Positions 27,621 to 36,051 of a stretch of DNA of 64,000 nt are shown here, piece after piece. The translations under genes and the position numbers were made by a program. The stretch comes from an uncultured Clostridia bacterium (GTDB lineage: Bacteria; Bacillota; Clostridia; Oscillospirales; Acutalibacteraceae): contig CANQGK010000008.1 in assembly GCA_947623175.1 (NCBI GenBank), positions 1-64,000 on the forward strand, given 5' to 3'. Under the pieces are notes generated by a model. That model ran no database searches. It was not told where the DNA came from and worked only from the letters and a program-made list of their open reading frames with translations. Every line of letters begins with the position of its first letter. Within the stretch, counting starts at the first letter, position 1.

Positions 27621-27731
27621 CTATCTGGTGATTAAGGTGCGGCTTCCCCTACGGAAGTCCGTCAATTTGCCTAATAAGGCGGGCCTTTGCCCCCCCCCCA
27701 TGGGAATTTTTGTCAATTGTGCGTTTTTCAT
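27621..27731 (-). CDS. Leader upstream ORF, copy 2
   Basis: 36 codons from ATG 27731, 9 bases behind a perfect AGGAGG. It starts MKNAQLTKIPMGGG, with the glycines encoded by the ten-G tract, and its TAG stop lies in the conserved box shared with copy 3. Any change in G-tract length would alter the C-terminal frame. It could be a leader peptide whose translation controls the downstream gene, or a chance ORF in a structured RNA. Confidence 0.4.
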   Translation of the reverse strand: MKNAQLTKIPMGGGQRPALLGKLTDFRRGSRTLITR

Positions 27732-28150
27732 AAGAGGAAGCCTCCTTTCTTTTTTTATATTTTCGCCGGTCGGCAATCAAAAGACATAAACCGTCGCTTA
27801 TGTCCTTTGATTCCCGGCTCCATCTGACGAGGGAGCTGTCAGCGTAGCTGACTGAGGGAGAGATTTTTTATTTTAATTTCCTTTTATTTTTTGGTTTTAT
27901 CTCGGCTATACTTTTCCTCTCCCCTCGTCTTTTGCTCCGCAAAAGCCACCCCCCTCGGCAGATGGGGGCAAGGCGCGCCAAGCGCGCAGTTGGGAAAATT
28001 TTGGAAATTTCGGATATAAAGCTTATTTTCGCCGGTCGGCAATTCAAAGGCACGAAAACCTACTGTGCAAACGCTCATGCCCTTGAATCCCCGCCCGTAT
28101 ATTTCATGCGGCAGCCGCTTTTTTATAATAGCGACCGATATACACAATAA

Positions 28151-28179
28151 ATTTTAGCATATCATCCCCGATTTTTCAA
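28151..28179 (-). promoter_or_regulatory. Promoter of the first SipW-type gene
   Basis: Minus strand TTGAAA (28179-28174), 17 bases ending in TGC (extended -10), TAAAAT (28156-28151). Conserved in all three leader copies. Confidence 0.7.
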
Positions 28180-28249
28180 TAGTTTTTTGCAAAAATTCGT
28201 CAAATTCGTCAAATCGGCATAAAAAATCGCCGAAATTTAATAAATGCCA

Positions 28250-29160
28250 AAAAATTTCAATTCAGCGCCGTCTGTGGTTTTTTCTCTCCCTCAGTCGGCA
28301 TACGCTGACAGCTCCCTCGTAAGCTGAGCCAAGGATTAATGATCTAAATCCTGTTTTTTAAGCTACAGATTTGATAAATGCTTAATTTTCAAAAGATTTT
28401 AAATTTATCCTGCGCGCTTGCGCGCCTTGCTCCCATCTGACGAGGGGGGTGGATTTTGCGCAGCAAAAGACAGGGGGAGAGAAAAAGTAAAACCGAGATG
28501 CAACTAAAGATTATAAAAAAGCCTCCCTTGCCTAAAGGGAGGTGGCGGCGTAGCCGACGGAGGGATTAACGGCACTAAAGCAAAACTCTCAGCCTCACGG
28601 GTAAGCAGATATCCCACCACCAACTAACGTTGGTCCCCCTCCCTTTAGGCAAGGGAGGCTTTTCGGGATTGTTGCTTTTCACACTGCTTGAAAGTTTAAA
28701 TTCAGCATATCTGTACCTTTTCTCTCCCTCAGTCGGCTACGCCGACAGCTCCCTCGTCAGATGGAGCCAAGAATAGGTCAAGCTTTTTGAACCTCTGCAT
28801 GAAAATATAGCTTTTAATGTTGCTAAAACTTGTAAAGTCTATTGTAGCGATTTTTTTAACTATAAAATTTCAGAAAATGCTTAATTTTCAGAAGATTTTA
28901 AATTTATCCTGCGCGCGTGCGCGCCTTGCCTCCACCTGACGGGGGAGGTGGATTTGCCGTAGGCAAAGACGGAGGGAGAGAAAAGGTAAAGCCTTAAGAA
29001 GAAACTAAAAAATCATCCTGCGCGCGTGCGCGCCTTGCCCCCATCTGACGAGGGGGGTGGCTTTTGCGCAGCAAAAGACAGGGGGAGAGAAAAAGTAAAG
29101 CATAGAAGAACCTAAAATTATTTTTAATTTTTTACAATTCGTCCGCGAAGCGGACACCGC
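28250..29160. repeat. Intergenic repeat cluster 3
   Basis: No gene. Two reverse-oriented family-B elements lie at about 28277-28490 and 28715-28990, with a complete family-A element (28521-28659, 139 bp, inverted ends) between them. A family-B half follows (about 29010-29100), then the short GTCCGC...GCGGAC palindrome near 29141. The cluster separates the SipW-type leader from the lipoprotein gene. Confidence 0.85.
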
Positions 29161-29673
29161 TCATTTTTCATTCTTTTTCATTCCGGCGTTATTTATGATC
29201 ACCGTATCTTTATCGTCGAATATGATTTTCAGCGGGAGTCCGGTGCTTCCGAGGCAGAGCTTGTATTTGCGGGAATTTAGGCGTCCCTCGATAAAAAATT
29301 CGTCGTTTTTCGATATTACCCGCGGCCGACTGCTTTGAACGTCCGCAAATACGGCGCAGACGCGGTTTACAAACGAGCTTTTGGGCAGGGCGTCAAGTGT
29401 CGTTTTATAGTCGATATCCTTATAGCTCACCGTAAGGCTTGAGCCGGAAATTTCGAGACTTAAATCCTTGAGGCTTTCGGGCTCCAAGATATCTGCGATA
29501 AAGATATCGCGCTCGGGTATTTGTGCGTAAAAGCTGTAATTTTGCCCGTTTTGCTCAATCTCCGCCGTAAATTCGAGCCCCTCGGTGATCGCCGTCACTT
29601 CGGGGCTTTTGGTTTTGCACCCGCAAAGGGTAATAAGGATAATACAAATAATCGCACAAAACAGTTTTTTCAC
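29161..29673 (-). CDS. Predicted lipoprotein of unknown function
   Basis: 170 residues with GTG start. The signal peptide ends in a lipobox-like TLCGC (Cys19), so it is probably lipid-anchored outside the membrane. The mature part is rich in predicted beta strands and resembles small LolA/DUF-type lipoproteins only loosely; I cannot name a family. It lies 26 bases after the NAD(P)HX repair gene and is probably cotranscribed. Its stop codon lies directly beside repeat cluster 3. Confidence 0.7.
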   Translation of the reverse strand: MKKLFCAIICIILITLCGCKTKSPEVTAITEGLEFTAEIEQNGQNYSFYAQIPERDIFIADILEPESLKDLSLEISGSSLTVSYKDIDYKTTLDALPKSSFVNRVCAVFADVQSSRPRVISKNDEFFIEGRLNSRKYKLCLGSTGLPLKIIFDDKDTVIINNAGMKKNEK

Positions 29674-29699
29674 AAGCAGGCGTCCTTTTAAAAGCCGGA

Positions 29700-31145
29700 T
29701 TAAAGCTCCTCGATAATATCGCTCGGCAGCATTGCGCGCTCGCCGCGTTTCCGCGCCGCCTTATCCCCCGCCGTCGAATGCAGATACACCGCCGCTTTGG
29801 CGGCTTTAAGGGGTTCGAGCCCCTGCGCCAAGAGGGATACGCATATCCCCGCTAATACGTCGCCGCTGCCGCCCTTTGCCATACCGGGATTGCCGGGCAG
29901 ATTAAAGCTTATCTCTCCGTCGGGAGAGGCGACAATGGTGTCAGCGCCCTTTAAAACCACGATGCAATTATATTCTTGCGCAAAGCTTCGGGCGGTATTT
30001 ATGCGGTCGGACTCGACCTCCGCCGTCGTTTTGCCGACAAGCCGAGCCATTTCGCCAGGATGCGGGGTAATTATTATCGGAGCATTGCTTTTCTTTAGTA
30101 ATTCTATGCCGGAAGCCAGGGCATTTATGCCGTCCGCATCCAAAACCAGCGGCAAATCGGCAGAAATTATTAATTTTTCCAAAAGCGCTTTTATATTTTC
30201 GCCCTTGCCTACCCCACAGCCGAAAAGCACCGCGTCGGCGCCTTTTAAATATTCGTCCGCTAAGATACCGTCGGCAAAGGTTCCGTTTTCGGACTGCTTT
30301 ACGGGCAGGCAGACCGCTTCGGGCACCGCGGCGGTAAAGGCGGGGTAAATCCCGTCGCACAAAACGCACTTCGCTATCCCCACTCCCGAGCGCAGCGCCG
30401 CGCGGCAGGCAAGTATCGCGGCGCCCGCCATACCGTAGCTTCCGCAGACGAGCAGTGCCGTACCGTAACTGCCCTTATGGGAATTATGCCGTCTTTTGGG
30501 AAATTCGGGCGCTTCTGTGACGTAATAATCCTTTTCCACGGGGGTTACCCCTATATCCGCCGTAATCACCCTGCCGCAGTAATCCGACGCCGGCGGCAGT
30601 ACAAAACAGGGCTTTAAGGCTATAAAGGTCACGGTAAGCTCGGCGTCAAAGGCGGCGCCCAATACCCTGCCCGAGTCCGCATGTACGCCGGAGGGCAGGT
30701 CTATGGCTATCCGTACCGCGTCGGCTTGATTTACCCTTTCTATAAGGGATATAAGCTCGGCGGACATTTCGCGGTTTAAGCCTATGCCGAAAAGCGCGTC
30801 GATTATGATATCAAACTCGCCCTCAAAGGTATCGGTAATCCTTATGCCGTCAAGCTTTTCATAATAAAAAAGGGCGTTTTCCGTCGCGGGCTTGCCGCAG
30901 GGGGTTATTACGGTGACGTCGGCGCCGTATTCAAAAAGCCGACGCGCGGTCACAAAACCGTCGCCCCCGTTGTTGCCGCTCCCGCAAAGCAGGGCTATTT
31001 TTTTATTTTCGACGGCATACTCCCGCATTATTATTTCCGCGGCGCGGTTTCCCGCGTTTTCCATCAATTCTCTAAAAGAAAAAGCGCCGCTTTGCACAGC
31101 GTTTTTCTCCGACTCCTCAACAGAATTCTTTGTCAACACTCTCAT
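29700..31145 (-). CDS. nnr: Bifunctional NAD(P)H-hydrate epimerase / ADP-dependent dehydratase
   Basis: Repairs hydrated, inactive NAD(P)H. The N-terminal epimerase domain (about 1-205) carries CGSGNNGGDGFV and DALFGIGL. The C-terminal ribokinase-like dehydratase domain (about 215-475) has HKGSYGTALLVCGS, ITPHPGEMARL and the active-site NPGMAKGGSGDVLAG. 481 residues from ATG 31145, which follows GAGG by 7 bases; the TTG at 31160 is a weaker choice. Lies 18 bases after the DUF6106-like gene. Confidence 0.95.
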   Translation of the reverse strand: MRVLTKNSVEESEKNAVQSGAFSFRELMENAGNRAAEIIMREYAVENKKIALLCGSGNNGGDGFVTARRLFEYGADVTVITPCGKPATENALFYYEKLDGIRITDTFEGEFDIIIDALFGIGLNREMSAELISLIERVNQADAVRIAIDLPSGVHADSGRVLGAAFDAELTVTFIALKPCFVLPPASDYCGRVITADIGVTPVEKDYYVTEAPEFPKRRHNSHKGSYGTALLVCGSYGMAGAAILACRAALRSGVGIAKCVLCDGIYPAFTAAVPEAVCLPVKQSENGTFADGILADEYLKGADAVLFGCGVGKGENIKALLEKLIISADLPLVLDADGINALASGIELLKKSNAPIIITPHPGEMARLVGKTTAEVESDRINTARSFAQEYNCIVVLKGADTIVASPDGEISFNLPGNPGMAKGGSGDVLAGICVSLLAQGLEPLKAAKAAVYLHSTAGDKAARKRGERAMLPSDIIEEL

Positions 31146-31163
31146 AGCGGCGCCTCGCAAATT

Positions 31164-31673
31164 TTATTTAAAAGCGCTGTTCGCGATATATTTGGGAACG
31201 AATTTCTTTACCGCGGTCTGCAGCCGCTCCTCGGGGGCAAAAACAAGATAGCTTGAAGGCTTGCCCTCTTTTTCGGCGACCAGCAGATAAGCGTTTTCGT
31301 CGCCCGGGTTGCATGCAAAGGTAACGTCCTTGCCGTTTATCGAATTAAGCATCGACGGGTTGTATTTTTCGAGCCGCGAAACGCCGCCGAGCTCGAAGGA
31401 CAGTATGCGCTTTCTCGAGCTTTTGTTTATTATTTTGTCTATATCCAAAGTGCCGTTGGTAATAATATACTCGTACTCGACATTAAAGCGCGTGGAAAGC
31501 CAAAATGCGCCGTACATTATACCGAAAATCAGGATAATGTTGAACACCGGAATAGGGTTGAAAATAATCAACAGCGCCGTAAGAATAATCGCCAAAAGCC
31601 AAATTCCGATAACGGCAAGCACAGCCTTTCCGCTCTTTTTTATACTTACGATTTGTTCAAAAAAAGTATCCAT
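31164..31673 (-). CDS. Small membrane protein (DUF6106-like)
   Basis: 169 residues. Two adjacent membrane helices (about 18-60) are followed by a cytoplasmic beta-rich domain (about 65-165), similar to bacterial PH-like modules. The phrase YEYIITNGTLDIDKIINKSSRKRI is typical of the group annotated DUF6106 in Clostridia. The function is unknown. The start follows AAGGAG. It heads the nnr-lipoprotein operon. Confidence 0.75.
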   Translation of the reverse strand: MDTFFEQIVSIKKSGKAVLAVIGIWLLAIILTALLIIFNPIPVFNIILIFGIMYGAFWLSTRFNVEYEYIITNGTLDIDKIINKSSRKRILSFELGGVSRLEKYNPSMLNSINGKDVTFACNPGDENAYLLVAEKEGKPSSYLVFAPEERLQTAVKKFVPKYIANSAFK

Positions 31674-31713
31674 ATCATATCTCCTTAACGCAGATAATAT
31701 TTATATTAAATAC

Positions 31714-31743
31714 ATTATACACCATAACCCGTTATACTTGCAA
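31714..31743 (-). promoter_or_regulatory. Promoter of the DUF6106/nnr operon
   Basis: Minus strand TTGCAA (31743-31738), 18 bases ending in TGTG, TATAAT (31719-31714). The -35 hexamer is self-complementary and is the same one used by the divergent promoter at 31738-31766. Confidence 0.6.
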
Positions 31744-31766
31744 TATTTTTTATTATGGTATATAAT
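31738..31766 (+). promoter_or_regulatory. Promoter of the ABC exporter gene
   Basis: TTGCAA (31738-31743), 17 bases, TATAAT (31761-31766). It shares its -35 with the divergent promoter, so the two should compete for RNA polymerase. Confidence 0.65.
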
Positions 31767-31849
31767 ATTTTTAACATTTTCTTAAAAAAGCAAAGAAAGA
31801 GGAGCCTGCAAAAGCCGAAACGGTTAAGTTTTCGCGGGCGCTGTGAAAA

Positions 31850-33532
31850 ATGAAATCATCGAATAAACCAAAACGCGAAGGCAACGGCGCGACGCTCAGG
31901 TGGATTTTTAAATGCACAAAAAAATATCTGCCGGCGGTGGCGCTCATATCTCTTTTCTCGATTATCGTGTCGTTAAGCTCGGTGGAGCTTGCCCTGCTCT
32001 CGAAAAAGGTGCTCGAAATCGCCACGGGCGACGCCGAGGGGGAGCTTATGTCCTGCGCGCTCGGACTTGTGGGCATAGTTATATTGCAAATCCTCTTATC
32101 CGGAGCGGATACCGTCTTAAAAGCCTACGCCGGCGGAAAGCTCACCATTTCGGTGAGAAATTACCTGTTCGGCGTACTTAACCGCAAAAAATACTCAAAG
32201 CTGTATTTTTACCATTCGGGCGACCTCTTAAACCGCTTCACCTCCGACGCCGACGTTGTGATAAACAGCATCATATCCGTGATACCCGGCGTCGCGTCCA
32301 TGACAGCCCAATTGGTAGGCGGCATAACGGCAATTTTACTGCTCGACAGTAAGCTGGCGTTTATAGTGCTGTTTGCCGGAATAGCCGTGCCCGCCTTCGG
32401 CAGGCTAATAAGCCGCAAATACAAGCGACTGCACAAGGAAGTTCAGCAAACCGAGGGCAAAGCCCGCTCCTTTATGCAGGAATGTTTCGAAAACGTGATC
32501 GTGCTTAAGGCCTTCGGCAGTGTAAAGCCCTTTGCAAAAAAGCTCAATCAATATATGAAGCGCAATTTCAGCATTAAAATCAAGCGAAGCTACATGTCAT
32601 CCGTTATGCATTTAAGCCTTTATTCCTTCTTTACGGTGGGCTATTACGCGATTTTGATTTGGGGAGCCGGCGAAATATCCCAAAAAAAGATCACCTACGG
32701 TATGTTAATGGCGTTTTTGCAATTGGTTTCCCAGCTTCGTATGCCGCTTCAGAACATTTCGGGCATTTTTCCGCAATATTATTCCGCGATAGCCTCCGCC
32801 GAGCGGCTTATGGAGATCGAAAACGGCGAGGAGGACAAGCCCCTGCTCGACGACGCGGAGCTTAATGACGTCATTAAAAGCTTCGGCGGCATCGAGTTTA
32901 AAAACGTAAGCTTTGCCTATGACGGGGAGGAAATCCTTAAAAATTGCAGCTTCACGGTGCCGAAGGGCAAGATAACCGCCCTTACCGGCGAATCGGGAAG
33001 CGGCAAAAGCACGGTATTTAAGATAATCTTGGGGCTTTACGACGCAAAATCGGGCGATATTACCGTAAACGGCGGCAGAAAGCTCGATCCGTCGCTTAGG
33101 GGGCTTTTTGCCTACGTTCCGCAGGGTAATATGGTGCTTTCCGGAACCATAAGGGAAAACATCACCCTTTGCAACGACAACGTCAACGAAAAACGGCTTA
33201 TAGAGGCGGCAAAAGCGGCGGAAATATACGATTTTATAAGCAGTATGCCGGCGGGCTTTGAAACCGTTTTGGCGGAGCGCGGCGCCGGACTTTCCGAGGG
33301 GCAGATACAGCGCATTTCGATAGCCCGCGCACTGCTTACCGACGCTCCGGTATTACTGCTCGACGAAGCCACCTCCGCGCTCGACGAGGCCACCGAAACC
33401 CGCCTGCTTAACAATATTCGGGCTTTAAAAGACAAAACCGTCCTGTTCGTAACCCACAGAAACACAAGCCTCGGCGCATGCGACAGAATTATTCATATTG
33501 AAAACAAGCAATTCTCGGTTGTAAAGGAATAA
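31850..33532 (+). CDS. ABC transporter, fused permease and ATPase (exporter type)
   Basis: 560 residues. A six-helix type-1 exporter membrane domain (about 25-310) is followed by the ATPase domain: Walker A GESGSGKST, Q-loop YVPQGN, signature LSEGQIQR, Walker B VLLLDEATSALDE and H-loop VTHR. A half-transporter of the MsbA/LmrA class; a homodimer is likely because no partner gene is adjacent. The substrate is unknown. The start ATG is the first possible one after an in-frame stop, and its ribosome site is weak. Confidence 0.88.
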   Translation: MKSSNKPKREGNGATLRWIFKCTKKYLPAVALISLFSIIVSLSSVELALLSKKVLEIATGDAEGELMSCALGLVGIVILQILLSGADTVLKAYAGGKLTISVRNYLFGVLNRKKYSKLYFYHSGDLLNRFTSDADVVINSIISVIPGVASMTAQLVGGITAILLLDSKLAFIVLFAGIAVPAFGRLISRKYKRLHKEVQQTEGKARSFMQECFENVIVLKAFGSVKPFAKKLNQYMKRNFSIKIKRSYMSSVMHLSLYSFFTVGYYAILIWGAGEISQKKITYGMLMAFLQLVSQLRMPLQNISGIFPQYYSAIASAERLMEIENGEEDKPLLDDAELNDVIKSFGGIEFKNVSFAYDGEEILKNCSFTVPKGKITALTGESGSGKSTVFKIILGLYDAKSGDITVNGGRKLDPSLRGLFAYVPQGNMVLSGTIRENITLCNDNVNEKRLIEAAKAAEIYDFISSMPAGFETVLAERGAGLSEGQIQRISIARALLTDAPVLLLDEATSALDEATETRLLNNIRALKDKTVLFVTHRNTSLGACDRIIHIENKQFSVVKE

Positions 33533-33547
33533 ACTGAAAAAGATTTA

Positions 33548-33579
33548 GAGGCTGCGGTAAAAATTTTGCCGCAGCCTTA
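33548..33579. terminator. Hairpin between convergent genes
   Basis: Stem AGGCTGCGG / CCGCAGCCT (9 bp) with an A/T loop, between the ends of the ABC exporter and the cardiolipin synthase genes. Likely a shared terminator, although the T runs are short. Confidence 0.55.
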
Positions 33580-33591
33580 AATTACGCTCAA

Positions 33592-35124
33592 TTACATAAA
33601 CGGAGCGAAAACGTGTAAAACCGATTGCTTTATTCGGTCGATCAAGCGCCGTTTTTTCCAATCCTTAAGGGTTATTTCCTCGCTCTTTTTTAAGACGTCG
33701 TCAAAAAATTCCTTTACCGTAAAGACGGTATGGTTATCGCACATCCATGCGCCGCATTCAAAATGAAAAACAAAGCTGCGGTAATCCATATTTACCGAAC
33801 CCACCGTCGCGATTTTATCGTCCGAGAGGAAAATCTTGGAATGAATAAAGCCGGGAGTATATTCGTATATTTTGATACCCGCCTCCAAAAGCTCCTGATA
33901 GTTATATTGAGTGACCGGATGAACGTACCACTTGTCCGGAATGTGGGGCGTTATAATTCTTACGTCTATACCCGATTTTGCCGCCATACACAGGGCGGTT
34001 TTCATATTATTGTCGATTATAAGATACGGAGTGGTTATATACACGTATTGCTGGGCGGTGTTGAGGATCTGCATATAAATACCCTCGGCGGGGTTTTTAT
34101 AGTTTAAGGGCCCGTCGCAATACGGAATGACAAACCCATCGTTTTCGAAGGATTTATCGGCTATATGCGAGTTTAAATCGATCTGTTTTCCGTTTATAAA
34201 TTCCCACATACAGCAAAACATTACCAAAAAGCTCGTCACGGCTTTGCCCTTTATGAGGATGGCGCTGTCGAGCCAATGTCCGAACCGCTTTTTGACGTTG
34301 ATATACTCGTCGCCTATGTTTACCCCGCCGGTAAAGGCGGTCTCTCCGTCGATCACCACTATTTTCCGGTGATTGCGGTTGTTCATAAATATATTCATGA
34401 TGGGATTTATCGGGTTAAATACCGAAACCTCGATCCCCTCCGAGCGAAGCTTTGTGAGAAATCCCTTGTGCTGGCGGTTTATGGAACCGAAATCGTCGAA
34501 GATCACCTTTACTTCCACACCCGACGCCGCTTTCGCTTTGAGGATATCGTGAATTTTATCCCACATGACGCCTTCCGCCAAAATGAAAAATTCCAGATAT
34601 ATATATTTTTGTGCCGAGTTCAATTCCTCGAGCAAACCTGCCAAAAATTCCTCACCCGAAGGATAAAACTTCGTAAAGGTATGGTCGTACAAGGGATAAC
34701 CGCTTTCTCCCATCAAAAAATCCGCCTGACGGGAATGTATCAAGTCGTAATATTTAAGCCGGTCGCGCACAAAAGAATCGGTATTGAGAGCGGGCAAATA
34801 CCGCGCCTCGGCGTTATGCATTTTTTTCCGTATATGCGGAATCTGTAAGCCGCCGCCCCACAGCAGATATACCGTTATACCGAAAATCGGGAAAATGAGA
34901 ATAAATATTATCCAGGCCATTTTATGGTCGGGATTACCGCGGCGGTTGATAATGGCTATAACGACAAACACGCCGACTATCATCGAAAGGACGTATGCCA
35001 TAGCCGATTTTTGGGTAACGTCGTAAACCGCCAGGAACAAAAAGGCAATTTGAATAAGCAGCAGCACTGCCGAGGTAAATATGCGCATAGGTATACGCAA
35101 ACCGCGTTTCTTTTTCTTTTTCAT
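33592..35124 (-). CDS. cls: Cardiolipin synthase
   Basis: Membrane enzyme that condenses two phosphatidylglycerols into cardiolipin. 510 residues: two N-terminal membrane helices (about 12-75), then two phospholipase D domains with HKD motifs, HRKIVVIDGETAFTGG (about residue 255) and HSKIFLSDDKIATVGS (about 430). The start lies behind GGGGTGAGGG. Monocistronic, with a promoter at 35160-35188. Confidence 0.95.
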   Translation of the reverse strand: MKKKKKRGLRIPMRIFTSAVLLLIQIAFLFLAVYDVTQKSAMAYVLSMIVGVFVVIAIINRRGNPDHKMAWIIFILIFPIFGITVYLLWGGGLQIPHIRKKMHNAEARYLPALNTDSFVRDRLKYYDLIHSRQADFLMGESGYPLYDHTFTKFYPSGEEFLAGLLEELNSAQKYIYLEFFILAEGVMWDKIHDILKAKAASGVEVKVIFDDFGSINRQHKGFLTKLRSEGIEVSVFNPINPIMNIFMNNRNHRKIVVIDGETAFTGGVNIGDEYINVKKRFGHWLDSAILIKGKAVTSFLVMFCCMWEFINGKQIDLNSHIADKSFENDGFVIPYCDGPLNYKNPAEGIYMQILNTAQQYVYITTPYLIIDNNMKTALCMAAKSGIDVRIITPHIPDKWYVHPVTQYNYQELLEAGIKIYEYTPGFIHSKIFLSDDKIATVGSVNMDYRSFVFHFECGAWMCDNHTVFTVKEFFDDVLKKSEEITLKDWKKRRLIDRIKQSVLHVFAPFM

Positions 35125-35159
35125 TCCCTCACCCCTATGGAATATTATATTTTACCTTT

Positions 35160-35188
35160 ATTTTACCATACTTTCAAAGCAATTGCAA
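35160..35188 (-). promoter_or_regulatory. Promoter of cls
   Basis: Minus strand TTGCAA (35188-35183), 17 bases, TAAAAT (35165-35160). Just upstream lies a 22-base imperfect tandem repeat (about 35195-35238, TTTATAAGTCGT...CTTCATT twice). Confidence 0.55.
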
Positions 35189-35239
35189 TTCCATTTTATA
35201 AGTCGTTAGCTTCATTTTTATAAGTCGTCAACTTCATTT

Positions 35240-35750
35240 CGGCTTTACCTTTTCTCTCCCCAAATGTGCGCTTTGCGCACAAGGTAATTAGTAAGAAGTA
35301 AGAGTGAAGAGGTGCGGTGTCCGCTTTGCGGACGGATTGTAAAAAAGTAAAAATTTTAGTTTCTTCTCGGCTTTAGCGCCGTTAATCCCTCCGTCGGCTA
35401 CGCCGCCACCTCCCTTTAGGCAAGGGAGGCTAAGGTGAGGCGCGATACATTGTTTTATAAAGCTTTAGTTTCTTCTCAAGCTTATTTTTTCTCTCCCTCA
35501 GTCGGCATACGCCGACAGCTCCCTCGTCTGATGGAGCCAAGGGTAGATAAAGCTTTTACCTCTCGGCACGAGAATATAACTTGTATTAAAATCGCAAACC
35601 ATAAGCCTTTACGTTTTTTATTCGTCCGCGAAGCGGACACCGAAACGTCTCGCGCAAGCGAGCGCTTCATGCTTCATGGCGCATAGCGCCGCTTCATGGT
35701 GCGCTCTGCGCACCGCTTCATTTTACATTGCGCCTTGCACAAAGGTAGGC
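35240..35750. repeat. Intergenic repeat cluster 4
   Basis: No gene. Holds the right half of a family-A element (about 35265-35430), a family-B half (about 35485-35540), and the family-C block (about 35555-35740) that nearly duplicates 1012-1190. Confidence 0.8.
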
Positions 35751-35759
35751 AATAACCAA

Positions 35760-35972
35760 TCAAAGCGAAAAATCCTCGGGGGTATAGTCGGTCGGTAATT
35801 TCGCGGTTTCGGGAACGCGCTTAAGCGGATCGTATTTGTATTTGCGGCAGGCGTCCTTTGAGTCGGTGACTCCGTGTTTTCGGCAGAGCGTTTTATTTTC
35901 CGACAGTCGTTCGCCGTAAACGCAATATTCGCAGCGGTGAGAGAGATTTTTGTTAAATGCTTTTTCCGACAT
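35760..35972 (-). CDS. Small Cys-containing protein, function unknown
   Basis: 70 residues with Cys14 and Cys17 (CEYC), plus Cys30 and Cys42, a spacing that could bind a metal. The start ATG is preceded by AAGGAAATG-type sequence. I recognise the general look of short clostridial proteins ending PxDYTPEDFSL but no function. It stands alone between a repeat cluster and the ylbJ-like gene. Confidence 0.65.
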   Translation of the reverse strand: MSEKAFNKNLSHRCEYCVYGERLSENKTLCRKHGVTDSKDACRKYKYDPLKRVPETAKLPTDYTPEDFSL

Positions 35973-36051
35973 ATTTTCATTTCCTTACAACATAATCTAT
36001 GCTTATAATATAATCAAATCGCAAAATATGCAAGCCTATTTCCGCATATAA

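Larger units (their letters stand above)
27529..28180 (-). promoter_or_regulatory. Conserved 5' leader region of the first SipW-type gene
   Basis: About 650 bases from promoter to start codon. Reading along the minus strand: promoter (28179-28151); hairpin (28088/28042); an inserted family-B repeat half; a second, related hairpin (27812/27775, 15 bp); a leader ORF (27731-27621) behind AGGAGG; a tract of ten G residues (27699-27690); a conserved box at 27624-27597; and a GC hairpin TCGGGG...CCCCGA. The leader at 42888-43260 shares the promoter, leader ORF, poly-G, box and following hairpin. The similarity is read by eye; the function is inferred. Confidence 0.6.

Noticed and set aside
27529-27740. 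Cyclic-di-GMP (GEMM) riboswitch in the SipW leader
   Set aside because: Considered because c-di-GMP often controls biofilm genes, but the conserved core motifs of GEMM-I and GEMM-II aptamers are not found in any of the three copies.
27884-28147. 87-codon minus-strand ORF in the leader of the first SipW-type gene
   Set aside because: It reads through a family-B repeat and hairpin arms, and copy 3 of the leader has no equivalent. Not credible as a protein.
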